Of a stretch of DNA of 64,000 nt, positions 36,279-48,275 are shown in pieces. Made by a program: the position numbers and the translations under genes. The DNA comes from Chytriomyces cf. hyalinus JEL632. Taxonomy: Eukaryota; Chytridiomycota; Chytridiomycetes; Chytridiales; Chytriomycetaceae. Within the stretch, counting starts at the first letter, position 1; every line of letters starts with the position of its first letter. Below the pieces are notes generated by a model. That model was not told the DNA's origin, did no database searches, and was given only the letters and a program-made list of their open reading frames with translations. The DNA lies in contig JAIWWG010000043.1 of assembly GCA_025435555.1 (NCBI GenBank), forward strand, positions 124,001 to 188,000, read 5' to 3'.

Positions 36279-38068
36279 TCAAATAAGTTTTTGTGATGCC
36301 AGCATGATGGACTCCAGAAGGCCCATTGTACGCGTCAACTCCTGCTGCATAGACAGCTCAACTTGCACCTTGGTACGCAGCTTCAAAAACAACTCGTCAA
36401 TCAAGACACTTTGCCCAATGACGGGTGCGTACATGTCTGGGGGAACAGGCTTTTAGAGAACACTTTCTAATTTGCGACATTTAAAGACTCACCTAGAATC
36501 ACCTCAGCTACATGAACAAGGAGGTCGGTGTATCGTGGATGCACGATATTCGCATGAATAAAATTGGTAATGTCAACTAGCGCCACGTCGTCTCGTCCTC
36601 CCAACGCAATCACCAGCCCACCACGATGAATCAGTTCCTCCAACAAACTCACAACCACAACGGCCATTTGATTCGTCCCCAACACTGAATCCAGTGCTTT
36701 CCCAAACTCGAACTTTCTCAGCAACAAGTCATACTCTTTCATCTTCTTCTTGCGGTGCTCTTCGACTTTCAAATCATCTGCTTCGGCTTGGTGCGACTGA
36801 CCACGTTTGAAGTGCATAAAAGTACCTCCACGCGCTCCAGCACGTGCCGCTTCAATGCGCTTTCTGGCTTTGACGACATCTTCCGTTTTGACGACCCTCC
36901 GTCGAATGCTCAGCAACCCACTCGCCATTCCAACAACCAAATGAGTGTCATCTGGACTAACCGCCATACTCAAGATTGGACCAGGATATTTGATGCTGTG
37001 TGCAACCTTGTAATCTTGCAGATTGTAGATTTTGACTTGGTTGTCAAGTCCACCACTGAGGAGCCGCCTGCCACTTCCGTCCAAACACATTGTGGTGATG
37101 CTTTTTGTGTGATTGGCGAGAGTAGTTTCATGGCTGCATCCGGAAAGCGTGTTCCATAGTTTAATATTGTTCGATCCAGCGGAGGCAATGAGCGCGCTAC
37201 CGGGCAGGAACAAGACGCTTTCGACCGGAGCGCCGTGGTGCATGGTTGCGATGCAAGGATTCGGGGAACGTGTGTCCCAAAGCTTGACCGTGTGGTCATA
37301 GGAACCTGAAATGATCAAGTTGGGGTTTTCTGGGCTGAACAGGGCACTGCGAACATGGTCTTGATGGTCAGTGAAAGTGAACACGGCTTGTTCAGATGGA
37401 AGATCCCATATCCGCACAGTTTTATCATCCGAAGCGGAGAGTACTTGTGTGAGGAGTGGGGAGAAGGATGCGACACGGACTGCGTCCTTGTGACCAGTGA
37501 ATGTACGGAGAATAGCGCGGCTGGCCAGATCAAAAATCTTTTTTATACGATTAGACATGTGACCGCTCCATTCGAGGGAGGAGGTGATCGGAAAGCTGCT
37601 GTAATTCAAGCCGTGAAAGAGTCAGATGTTTGAAAGCCTCACCTGCACTGATCCCTGCGCATCTCCCGCAACCATCATCTTCCCGTCAGCACGAAAAGAC
37701 CCCGAGTACGCCACATCTTTAAAGCGCGACATTGTTTTCCTCACAGCTTGGGTAGCACATGAGTAGATTTGCACGCGGGTGGAAGACGTGACAGCAAAGT
37801 CGAACGGCTTGGAACGGGAAAACTCGATATGCGAAATGGAGGCGTATTCCTTCACAAGCACTGGAGACTGAGAAATAGTGTGAAGAGTTATTCATCCGAC
37901 AAGAGAAGTGCGAGTGCAATTGCTTTGTATCGCAACGCCCCAACTATGTATGAGCAAGCCTCCCCTCACCTTGAACTTGGCCCAGTACCGCTGCTCCGCC
38001 GCATCGGTTGTCCCCGCCTTGGGCCGGGCTGCATATCGCTTTTGCTGAACTGGTAGGTATTCGCTCAT
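36279..38068 (-). CDS. UTP15: U3 snoRNP/t-UTP component UTP15 (WD40)
   Basis: complement(join(36279..36436,36493..37537,37643..37867,37970..38068)), 508 residues. Residues about 70-330 are WD40 repeats with typical GH...(W/Y)D spacing (LRTFTGHKDAVRVASFSP, SASDDKTVRIWDL, SGSYDHTVKLWDT, SGGLDNQVKIYNL). The helical C-terminus typical of UTP15 follows (EYDLLLRKFEFGKALDSVL, LIHRGGLVIALGGRD) and ends in IDMYAPVIGQSVLIDELFLKL in the last exon. In yeast, UTP15 is in the t-UTP subcomplex that links rDNA transcription to early 18S processing in the nucleolus. The first ATG is 131 bp from the divergent uL23m ATG, so the two probably share a promoter. Confidence 0.93.
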
Positions 38069-38199
38069 TTTCAAAAGTAAAGAAGCGGGACACAGAAAAG
38101 AAAAAGAAAAAAAAAGAGGCCAATATTTACCGCTCTCGAGTCTGAACCTAATCGAATCCGCACCGAACTCCATCGCATTCCTGAATCTCACTGCCCAGC
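38069..38199. promoter_or_regulatory. 131-bp shared divergent promoter (UTP15 / uL23m)
   Basis: The only DNA between the start codons of two ribosome-related genes on opposite strands, one cytosolic ribosome biogenesis and one mitoribosomal. No TATA box; a purine-rich AAAGAAAAAGAAAAAAAAAG tract occupies 38095-38116. Confidence 0.6.
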
Positions 38200-38825
38200 A
38201 TGGTCCAGACGTCGTCACTGTTCTTCCCGTCCATTTCGTTCCGTATCATCCGCTCGTCGCTGCCACCACATCAGCAAGTCTTCCGTTTCCCACCCAAAGC
38301 AAACAAAGTCGACATTGCTTCGCTGCTGACGGGACTCTACGGCCTGCGCATCACTGACATTCGTACAATGAACTACAACGGAAGATCCCACTACGAAACT
38401 AAAGCAGGCGCCACGAGGAGGACAAAAGCTGCAGCCTACAAGAAGGTGATTGCTTGCTTTCATTCTTGAGGACTTCTCTCTCGTTCTCTCGCTTTCATGT
38501 CGTTGTTCTGTCCTCGCCGTGCCCATACCTTTGAGGCAGCGAATGTTTTCTTCAGACCTTTGATCCCCAAGCATACACCTAACATCTATCTACTCCTATG
38601 GGTTGCTCATACACACAGGTCATTGTTACCACAAAAGACGACTTCGAATTTCCTCCACCAGTTTCTGCTGCTCGAAATGGTGCCATTGGAGTACCACCAC
38701 GTATCTCAAAGAACGCTCCTTCCATCAAATTCAGGCATTTGTTGCCGGAGCCCGATGCCGCTGATCCGTCACTGGATGCAAAAGCGGGTCTCTCATCGAC
38801 CGTGCAGCAAAAGCCCCTTGAATAA
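38200..38825 (+). CDS. mitochondrial large-subunit ribosomal protein uL23
   Basis: join(38200..38445,38619..38825), 150 residues. Features of uL23m: QVFRFPPKANKVDIASLLTG and the following LYGLRITDIRT, then a loop with RSHYETKAGATRRTK and KKVIVTTKDDFEFP. The N-terminal 25 residues are basic and may act in targeting. uL23 sits at the peptide exit tunnel of the mitoribosome; fungal forms carry C-terminal extensions like the one here (RHLLPEPDAADPSL). The intron (173 nt) is longer than most in the window. Confidence 0.88.
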
Positions 38826-39003
38826 AGCGCGTGACCTTGGATATGTTCTGAATAGCGATAGTGGGTTGGGTGTGAAGAGTACATAAACATTCTGCCCCAG
38901 ATTGGCTTGCAAATGCCTGATGATTTATTTCGCGATGGTAGCATTGCGTGAAACCAAGATGGATGCTGCTGATCGAGAACGACTTCATCTTCATCAACCG
39001 ACT

Positions 39004-42000
39004 TTATTGCGAATAGGAGACGCGAATCCGCAAACACTCTTCAATTTTGTCGTGATCGTCATTTAAGAAAATAAGCACATCGCTCCAAGAGGTGGACGAA
39101 TTCGGTAGCAACCGCAGAGATATATATTGGCTTGCTCCTCCATCCAGTTGGAGTAGATTGCCCTCCCGGAATTGCACCAGATGTTCTGCGTTCGTTTTGA
39201 GTTTAAAGTTCCGCCGTGTCGAGTATGGGTTGGTGTATGAGACTCGCTGCAATGGGACGCGGGTCAGTTAAATCAACTGTATACTGACGCAATCAACTTC
39301 ACCTTGTTGACAGCTTTTCCTCGCGGTATGGAGATTTCAAACGACTTCGTAACGGTGGGTGTTGTGCAGTGAGACACAACCAACCAACTGCTCACAAGAG
39401 ACTGATCGTCCACATCTGGCAGCGTACTAGAACCGTTACAAAATGTAGCAAGCATGAACCGCGTTATCACCGTCTTACCGACAACGTTTAAAATCACATC
39501 CCGGATGCTTTCAGACCTTGGGCGCATAAGCATCCCAATTTCGTTGAGACTGTTGGCTGTTAATATGAACGGCGCACTGGCCGTCACCAGCAATTCATCT
39601 GGTAGGTTGGAGAAGCATTGTACCGTCCGGCTGAAGGAAGACCCTCGCAGTACTAGTGAAGAATGATTCGACTGTCCAAGAATGCAATTCACGTCCAATC
39701 TGCCAATCCGCTAAACGTTAGAAGAGTTCACCTAAAACGTGCATGAAAGTAAAACCTGTGAAGAGAGTGGACAAATATCCGCCACACTTCATGAAGAGAT
39801 GTATGGTAAGGATCGTCGAAAAGGAGAAAATAAATAGCGGCCGTTTCGGGTGCGCTCCCCACTCGGTACTTGAATGATATTTCTTTCAGATTGCCGTGGC
39901 CTTTCTAAAAAAAATGACAGGGGTGAGTCACTGGTTGATTTGAAACCAGCCAAGCTGGAACTTACTCCACTGTCTGATAATGTACAGATGACATCTGGAT
40001 TGTTGCAGCGAGCATACTTTTTCCATGGATGTGACGCGTCATAGATGGTCGAGTTTTCCGTAATGTGTGGGGTTTTTTTGCCATGATCCTTGGTGTCACC
40101 CCGATGCTCGGAATGCTGCCCAGCTCCAGGCGCAGACAAATAGAATCGAACATTCCGTCGAAGAACTTCGCCTTCTGGCCGGAAAAATCTCAATACTCGG
40201 TCGATGGAGTAGTTCCTCGGTTTAATTGTCACGTCAATCATGGCTATTGGCATGCGTTTGTCGTTCAAAAATGAGACCTGTTGTTTTAATTTTTAGATTA
40301 ACTGCGCTACCAAGATGACATTCTCACATTTATGGTGCGGGGATGAATTCCACCGCCGGGTAAACTTTCGTTTCCGCACCCTCTCCGGCCTAGTATGGAA
40401 GACTCGCTTTCCATCCCGTTCGAAATACTTCCTCCGAGAAAACTTTGAAAGACAAAGGGTATTGACACACTTTCATTTGCGAGCATGTAAATCTCTGAAA
40501 TGCCGTTTTTGCGGACGCTGATCAGTTTGTCCTCAACACCTACTCTTACAGAATGAATCCTTCGCAGGTACTTCCACTCTGATGTGGATGTGACAAGACT
40601 ATTGAAGTGGGCAAGTTTACCATTTGAGCTCAACTATTTGATAGCAAAGGATTTACCGAAGTTCTTCATCGGCCCAGGTGATTTCGAAATTGTGATCCTC
40701 GTTGTATGGATTCGTGAAAATGTACTCAAAGTAGTACGCTTGGGCAAACGCAGCATTGATCAAGTGCGTGACTGTAATTTGTTCAGCAAGGCGCTTTTCT
40801 ATCAGGGATGGCTTTCTCCTGAGAGTAGCAGTACTTGAGCATCAGGTGACTCAAAGCTATCAAAATTATTACCGATTTCGACAGATGTCAATCGTGTCCA
40901 AATCCCGCTGTCTTTCCTGACGCGTCAGGTTGTAACTTTGTGGCATTGCCCCTTCGACTGCCGCATTTGTGTAGGCATGATTCTTTTCAAGCACGCGCTT
41001 CACGCGGTCCAGCTTACGGCGGCGGTCACTTATGCTTTCCAGATAATCGTCATCTTCCTCATCTGATCCCCGACGCTTTGACTTCTTTTTATCTTTGCTT
41101 GAATTCAGTTTTTTTCTGCTCCTCACTCGCTCCTCATAAGCCGTGGACAGCATGTGCGCCAATTCAGAGTCAATATCAACCAGCTGAGGTTTCAATGAAA
41201 AGTCATAACTCGATAAGTCTATAAAATGCCACCAGGAAGTAAAACTCTCACTTTAAGTGGGTTTGCGATGATCTCAGGTCTGAGATGAATTCGATGCCGA
41301 TGATCTCGCACAAGAACGTTCTCTTTGGAATACGGGTCCTGCCTCTTTGTTGCCACTTTTACTTCATGGTTCATTGGGTTTTCAGGCACCTCGGGAGTAC
41401 GTGCGACATTCATAAGGCGGACGTGCAGCTTTCCAACAATCGTACTCCGTGATGTTCGCTCTGGTGCACCACCGCTTGTCGCTGTTATAACGCTGCTCAT
41501 GTCGCTTGAGTATGAAGAAGAACGTGGGATGGGTGCCGGATGGAGATACTGAAGAAAACGCGATGAGCAAGGAACTGGCATGTTCAGTGAAAGACACCCA
41601 CCTCGGTGAACACAATGTCAACGTCATCGTCATACATCACCCCGCCTTTACCTTGCCGCAGCATAGGCTTCAACTCAATCACAGCTGCTCCCAGATGGAG
41701 CAAGGAATCTCCATCCCAGACGTCCAAGTGCAACGTCTTTGAGTTCAAATACTGAACAATGTCAGGTACATGCTTGGAGTAGGAGCTGATTGTGCTGCAG
41801 CTATCGATGTCATTTTCGATGAGGTACGTACGCGATAACCCAGCAGGAGCGTCTGGCATGGCAATGGTCGATGAGAAGAGGGCCCGAATGCGAAATACGA
41901 AGCAAAACTCACAAACAACGGAGCCATCTTCATCGATCGAGTACAAAATCCCTGGCCAATAACAGTCCGAAGATCCATCCTTTCCATCCGCCGTTTCGCG

Positions 42001-45000
42001 GCCGTTTGTACCGGTCGTTGTTGTGGCGTTTGAATGGTAGGAATTGCTTGATGACTGAGACCACCTTCTGGAGTGGTTATTTTGAGGAGCTGAGAAGCTG
42101 CGGTGATGCTGCAATTGGCTGCCAGAGTCTCCAGGGGGCATTGGTCCAGTGTAAATATGAACGCGTTCCGTTGAGCAGTATGGGAAGTTGTAGAACTGGT
42201 ACGTGAAATAAACGCTAGTGGGAAAGTGACCTGCGGAAAAATTGCTTATCAATTTAACGAATGCGTTGTCCAATGTCTGTGTCCTGACCCGTTAGCCGAA
42301 CACACAGTTCTGGAGTGAATGATACCCCCATTAGAGTAAATGTAACTTCGTTATTGCGAAAAGCATCTTTTGCCTCCAGTTCTAAATCAATGTGAATGCC
42401 GTGCCCAACTTCCCCAGGAGTTAACGTCAGTTGAGCTGGCTTAGCTCCGCTTTCATCCAGAGGAATTACGTATCCTGCGCTTTGCAATCGTGCTCTTTCC
42501 GCTCGCGTCAAAGCGCCACCCTTTCTTCCGCGATAACGACTTGGTCTCGGAAATTGGTTCGGATCTGTTGTGATCGGATGCGGGCTTGCTGGTCGGATGT
42601 CTTGGCCATGGTCGCTGTCATCGTCCGAATCGGGTTTTCTGTGTTTCGATGGCAGTGGTGGCGGTGTCGCGGGTCTCTTTGGGGTGGCAGCTCGTTCGTT
42701 TTCTTCGTCTTCTTCGTCTTCTTCGGGAATGGCGTCGCGAATTGGGGAAGCTGACCGAAAACCAAAATAATGAGAAACGAAATGCGCGAGTCAAGTACTC
42801 ACATCTTCCTGCAGGACTCTCTGGGTTTTCTTGATCATAAAAATAAAAGGACAGAACGATTGGGAATTCAAGTGTGGCAAGCCTGCCCATTTCGAACGCG
42901 TAATCGAGCCAGTCCTCATCTTGCTCGAGCTCGGTGCCAATTGGAGTTGGGCTGAATATCAACGCACTGTATGGGTTGGGTCCTACTCGAGTATCTAGAG
43001 GAATGACCTGTGGGTTCATGCCTGATCAAAAGATGAAGATATATTAACAAGCAGTTTGAGCGAACGCTGAAGGTGAATTGCCTGTAAACGACGTCGGTGT
43101 CCATGATCCCCACCCAACCGTGACAATCTTTTCAATCCCAACTGGACCAGATTCCTTTTTGTCACCATTCCCAGTCAGTCTATCGATAATCACACCCACA
43201 AGACCTCCTTTCTTTTTTTCCACCGGATTTGTCATGATCATGATTTTGTACTCGACAACAAATACAACTGCCAGCCCATCCTCTCCTGCAACATACTTGT
43301 CCAACTCCACGTTCCCGTTGAATACGAATTCAAATCCATCACCGCCGACATATTCGCTGTACACCGGTTTGAGAGTGGTGATTGTAGGAGCAGTAAGGAA
43401 TGTGTGAGTGTTGTGGATGCCAATGTGAATTCGTCGTTCAATGATTTCTGGCAGAGGAAGGGCGCCAGTAGAATCAGGAGTCATACTGTCGGGAAACGCT
43501 TGATAATACTTGAGCGCCGCATCGCTCAGCAGTGCTGTTTCGAAAACAGACAAGCTGGGAAACACGCTAATTCGTATCTTTTTTTTTTCGAGAAATAACG
43601 TAGTATATCGTCAGCATCACTGGTCCTTAATACAGTCCCACAAGTTCAAACCTTGGAAACGACCGCCACAGAGTCTTCCAAAGCGCCCATTTCTTGTGCT
43701 GAAAAAAATCGCAGTCCAGGCACATCATTTCCTTGACCAATCCAAGTATTTTCACGCCATAGATACGCGAGCTGCCGAAATGCCGGCCGAGTGCTGAATT
43801 CGAATTTAAAGCGTGCGCCTGGAATTGGAGCCAGAGATGGGTATCCCACCCCATATTCCATCAATAAGGGCGCAATAAACATGAGAATTCGCGGACTCCC
43901 GTGAAATATGGGTGTACTTGTGGGTAAAGTTAAATACTGTTAATACTTTGGAAAAAATGACGGATGACCAACAAACCTTGACTCGGTTTCTTCGTACGGG
44001 AATACTTCCTCATACTCCCACGCTCGTTCAATGTCGATTCCATTTCGGTCCGCATCAAAAAGATGAAAGAATGTCCACCCAGCTGATATAAATTCCGGCT
44101 TAAATAAATCTGGATCAACTTGAGCCTCGTCCACGTCCACATCTTCGACTGAATAACAGATGCGCGCATTCAATATTTACGACTGCATTCACTGTGAACG
44201 AGCTTCTTGTATGACTACTCACCAATTAAAACGAACTCGATTACGGCAATCACATTCTTGCTTATCAGGTTGGTGTGCAAGAACAAGTTCTGAGATAGAA
44301 AGTGAGAATAAATACGCAGATGAATATTGCGCCATGGTAGCAGTCCAAATTTGAGCGCAGACCTCTCGATGTAGGTTGATGGACACTCGCTGACCCTTCA
44401 AAATAGCGCCATCGTCACTGTCGACGGAACCGTTGCTGCCATCGTTGTCTGAATCCTCTCCATATTCTTCCTCATATTCTGCCTCATGCTCGAGAGAATC
44501 GCGTCTTTTGTGCTTGAGTGCCTTGATTTCCCTGTGCTTCTTTTTCTTCCTCGATTCGCTTTCAATGTCGCTCCCGTCGTCATCCTCGCTGTCGCCATCA
44601 GTACCGTCTTCCTCATATTCGTCCGCATCACTACCATTTTCTTCGTTCCCATCGTTGCTTACTGGACTTTGTCGCCCCGAGTTTGCAGCCTTCTTTTTTA
44701 AATTGCGCTTAATTTTTTTGGATTTCGAAACGAGAGCCCGCCTCTTTGCATCCGCTTTTTTCTGAGTGGTGGTGTTATTTCTTCCCAGAGTTTCCGAGCC
44801 TTCAGTTTCGCTTTCGTCATCATTGTTGTCCGTGTCTCTTTTCGTTATTCGCACGGAACCTCTGCGCCGGGCACCGCCAGTTTTAACATTCAGCGTTTCT
44901 GAGCTGTTGTTGTTTGGATCCTCAGAGTCTTTACTGCTGCCAGCGCGAAGATCAAATTCTTCGGGATCGATCCAAGTGCGCCCAAAAAAAGTGCCCGTTT

Positions 45001-46034
45001 CCAAATCAAACAAAGAGACGCGAATTTGCAGACACAGTGGGCGGGATTCATCGTTCAAGTATCCATCTTGAACAAAGGATGGTATGGGGAGTGATTCAAT
45101 TCTCGCAAGGCTGAGAGCGTATGGAAACTTTGTTGTGGGTCCCCCACTGAGAGATGCGTGAATGCGCCGCCATGGCTCTTCAAGCGCGAGTGGGGTGGAA
45201 GGTGTGGCCGGCGTTGAGAGCTGCGGTGAATGAAACGAAGGAGATATTGGAGTTGCAGTGTTGAATGAAGACGAGTTGTGGTTGTACGATTGGGAGATGG
45301 ACGACGGTGGTTGGACAAGTGGGTAGCATATTGAGTTTGCGGTGAAGCGGGCCTGCCAATCCGACAAGTCCGAATGGCCTTGTAATAGAGCCCTGAATGC
45401 CTCTTGCACACGCTCTTGTGCTGCGAGAGTGACTGGTGTTGCTGGTCGCTCGACAGAAAGTTCTCTTTCGTCCCTGTCGCGCCGGTCTCTTTCTCCGCGG
45501 TGCCGTTTCTTGTCTTTCAGTACACTGGTAAGTGTTGGCGTTGCGGCATTCAGACGTGGCGTTCCCGCGCGGGAAGGAGGGCCGGCACGGATGGGTGAGA
45601 GTCCGTAAGGAAACGGCGTGTTCCCGGTCGTTGCGCTGTTGGCAAGTACGTTAACGCTACGTTTCGGTGTTGTTGGGGATGCACTCCTTTTTCCCGGGGA
45701 AGGAGGTGGTTGCGGTTGTATGTGGCGGCTGAAGGAGCGTTCTTGTCTGTCACGTTCTCTTTCTCTTTCTTTCGACCTGCTTCGGCGATTCCGCTGATTT
45801 CAAGAAACGGTAAGCACGCGTTAGAGTCAATCAGTCTGTTTTGAGCGTTCTGACCGCCAATTCGGATGCATTTGAATATTCCGACGCGTCGCTCAAACGG
45901 TTCCTCAGATTGCTCTTGGGCCGTCTCTTCTCCTGCGCGCTGCTCTGGCTTTCGCTCTGACTCTCGCTTGCTGTGTCATTGTCGCTGTCGCTGCTGCTTC
46001 GTCTTTTTGGTTCGCGACCGCGTCCCCGCATCAT
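39004..46034 (-). CDS. NPHP4: nephrocystin-4, ciliary transition-zone protein
   Basis: About 16 exons over 7 kb, roughly 2000 residues (human about 1430). The 5' end reads 46034..45855, 45793..44363, 44289..44223, 44148..43977, 43916..43652, 43577..., all in phase; the intron near 43065 appears to be GC-AG. Exon 2 carries a long basic/acidic disordered insert before FLHTNLISKNVIAVIEF. Family landmarks follow in order: LIFSPTPIGTELEQDEDWLD, YFTYQFYNFPYCSTERV, VQYLNSKTLHLDVWDGDSLL, LVDIDSELAHML, VDRVLRFFRPEGEVL, NNPDVICTLSDS, SWLVVSHCTTP, RVSYTNPYSTRRNFKL, and the final VLIFLNDDHDKIEECLRIRV. NPHP4 works with NPHP1/RPGRIP1L at the base of cilia. Its presence argues for a flagellated zoospore. 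Middle splice sites were not all fixed. Confidence 0.93.
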
Positions 46035-46686
46035 TTGTTTTGACACTTAAAATAATTTCTAAAAACTTTTTATTGGTCAACCCGCCTCAATCACTCATTT
46101 CAGATTTCCCCATCTACAGCTGCGAATAGATCATGCACTTTGTTCCACTAGCTCTTCTAAAACGTTGTCCATTAACAAACGCAGGTAAGAGTAAAGAGAA
46201 AATTTGGTTTCAGCAAAACAGTCTCTGATGGCCGTAAACAACGGATTTGGTGAGAACATGACCTCTCGCGTCCGCGCAACGGCAATGGCTCACTTTGGAT
46301 TGGTTGTTCGGTGACGAATTTTATTAAACGAAAACGCGTCTGTGGAGTTTTTGGTTAACGGTGATGCAACTTTTCGCAAGCGAATAATATGATGTCTCGT
46401 TTGTACTTTCATCTTTCGTTGTTTTAACTTTGATTAGATGGGATCCGTGTTTGCTTACACCCTGCCTTGCCCAAGACACAAACCCAGACCAGTGATTCAA
46501 TGGCTTTGAAAGAAAGAAACGCTTTAGAAATACCCCTATCGGTACTGAACTGCTTACGAACCCACCCAGTTCTTTCGGATGCAAGTGTTAATCAATTTGC
46601 GCCGGACACTTTTTTTTGGCGACAATCACAAACAAACGCCAGATCCATCCAAACAAACAAAAAGAAAAAACCCCACAAAAACAGCA
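46035..46686. other. divergent intergenic region
   Basis: 652 bp between NPHP4 and the secreted Cys-rich gene. Frames within it are short and unconvincing. No clear motif or repeat was found. Confidence 0.5.
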
Positions 46687-47223
46687 ATGCAGCCGTCGAG
46701 CGTACTACTTCTCGTAGCCAGTGCAATTTGCGCATCTGCGGGCACAGGCAGTGGATGGGGCGGCGACGGCCCCAAGGCCAGGTACGGCGATGTTTGTGGC
46801 ACCAAGAGTGATCTTCTCGCAGAACCGTTTTGCACGGCGGGTTTCCAGTGCATTTCGTACGGCAAGAAGACTGGCAACCGCTGCACCCCTCAAAGCTTGC
46901 TCTCCAAGCCATGCGCGCAAGCTTTGCAGTACCCAGCCATCTGTGCACCTGGTTTGCATTGTGTCAAATCAAAGAAGAAGAGCGGAGGAATCGTGGGTGC
47001 TGCAACAGGAACGTGTTTGAAGGGACACTGCGGAAGCCTTGGAGAAAAATGCAACGCCAGCAAGCCTTGCAAGAAAGACTTGATGTGCTCCGTGAACGGA
47101 TATAAGTCTACAGGACAGTGCAAGAAAGCGCCGGAAATCCAGTGCTTGGCGATTATGCCGTGCCCCCCTGGATTCAGTTACTGGTGCGCCACAGGAGGAT
47201 GCCAGCCTGACTGCCCCTTCTAA
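46687..47223 (+). CDS. small secreted Cys-rich protein
   Basis: Single exon, 178 residues, from the ATG at 46687; upstream in-frame codons lack an ATG in good context. Signal peptide MQPSSVLLLVASAICASAG. The mature part has about 18 Cys in repeating C-x(n)-C-x4-5-C units (GDVCGTKSD, PFCTAGFQC, PAICAPGLHC, GEKCNASKPCKKDLMC, MPCPPGFSYWCATGGC), like dickkopf/prokineticin-type or chytrid Cys-rich secreted families. Probably disulfide-bonded and extracellular; function unknown. AATAAA at 47262. Confidence 0.8.
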   Translation: MQPSSVLLLVASAICASAGTGSGWGGDGPKARYGDVCGTKSDLLAEPFCTAGFQCISYGKKTGNRCTPQSLLSKPCAQALQYPAICAPGLHCVKSKKKSGGIVGAATGTCLKGHCGSLGEKCNASKPCKKDLMCSVNGYKSTGQCKKAPEIQCLAIMPCPPGFSYWCATGGCQPDCPF

Positions 47224-47707
47224 TGAAGCACAGCATGACAGTCTTTCGTCGTCATTACAGAATAAAAAAGGAACGTTACAGAATAAAGAAGGATCAAATC
47301 GCAACCATCAACACTGCTACTCATATTTTCTGGTTTCGTTCATGGGCTTCGCGAACTGGAGCAAAGCGACAATTTCATCAGACTCAGCGCCGTTGCTGAC
47401 TGACATGTCCAAACAATCAAAACAAACACGAAATAAAAATCGAAAAATCGGAGAAAAGGCGCCCTCTAAACACAGTCGCCAAAACGAAATTCACCAATGC
47501 CTCTTCGTCCTCTTTGCCCTTCTTTTTCAAGGAATCCGTAGTTTCCTAACGCGTAGCAGAACTTTTAGGGCTACTTACGAGCCCTTGCGGTGCTAGCATG
47601 GACCACATCGGTGCATGTTGCGAATCCTGGTCAAGTTGGACCAGTGGTCTCATCATGTTCTCAATAGATAGGAGGCTCTCAAAACCTCTGGAATGCATAA
47701 AGATATG

Positions 47708-47739
47708 GAACTAAAGTGTTTTGAGACACACTTTAGTTC
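47708..47739. repeat. perfect 12-bp inverted repeat with 8-nt loop
   Basis: GAACTAAAGTGT and ACACTTTAGTTC flank TTTGAGAC. It could form a strong hairpin in RNA or mark an end of a small element. Confidence 0.85.
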
Positions 47740-47937
47740 ATACGCAATAAACAAATTCGGTTTGTGTAACATATAGAAATCCTCGGCGACGGTAACACAC
47801 CGCGAAAAGGTCCTTGGTAAAGCTGCAATTGCCACCACTGCCACTGTGTGATACGTTACGAGCATTATGCCAAGTCATTTTGCCAAGACGGTAAATACTT
47901 TATTTTACACAAGTTTGGAAATTTGCCGCACAAAATT

Positions 47938-47966
47938 CACGCGAGTTTGAATCGAAACTCGTGTGG
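47938..47966. repeat. imperfect hairpin
   Basis: CACGCGAGTTT and AAACTCGTGTG pair across a GAATCG loop with one G-T mismatch. Confidence 0.7.
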
Positions 47967-48275
47967 AAGAGAGCTGTCTTTCATCCACACTTGAATGCCA
48001 AACTCGTTTGAATGTTGGCTTTCATCTACACAAGTTTTTGATTTCTCATTCAACTGCGGTTGTGAGGTTTCATCCATTCAAGTTGCACTTTTATTGCCCG
48101 CTCGTAGTAGTGCATAAAATAAGTTTTTTATTCGCGTCAAAATAGTCAACAAAAGCAACCAATCCAAATCCAACTTTTTTTATTTGATCTTGTTTAAAAG
48201 AGCACAATCGGCACAAAACATATGAAGATAAGTCTAACAATAATACTGACTCAGATTCCAGCACACCACAACCAT

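Larger units (their letters stand above)
47224..48275. other. intergenic region with inverted and direct repeats
   Basis: About 1050 bp without a supportable gene. It holds a perfect 12-bp inverted repeat (47708-47739), a second hairpin (47938-47966) and degenerate TTTCATC(C/T)A direct repeats (about 47980-48075). It may be the remains of a small non-autonomous element or just repetitive spacer. Confidence 0.5.

Noticed and set aside
44433-44765. Plus-strand Ser/Phe-rich frame
   Set aside because: Antisense of the Glu/Asp/Lys insert of NPHP4.
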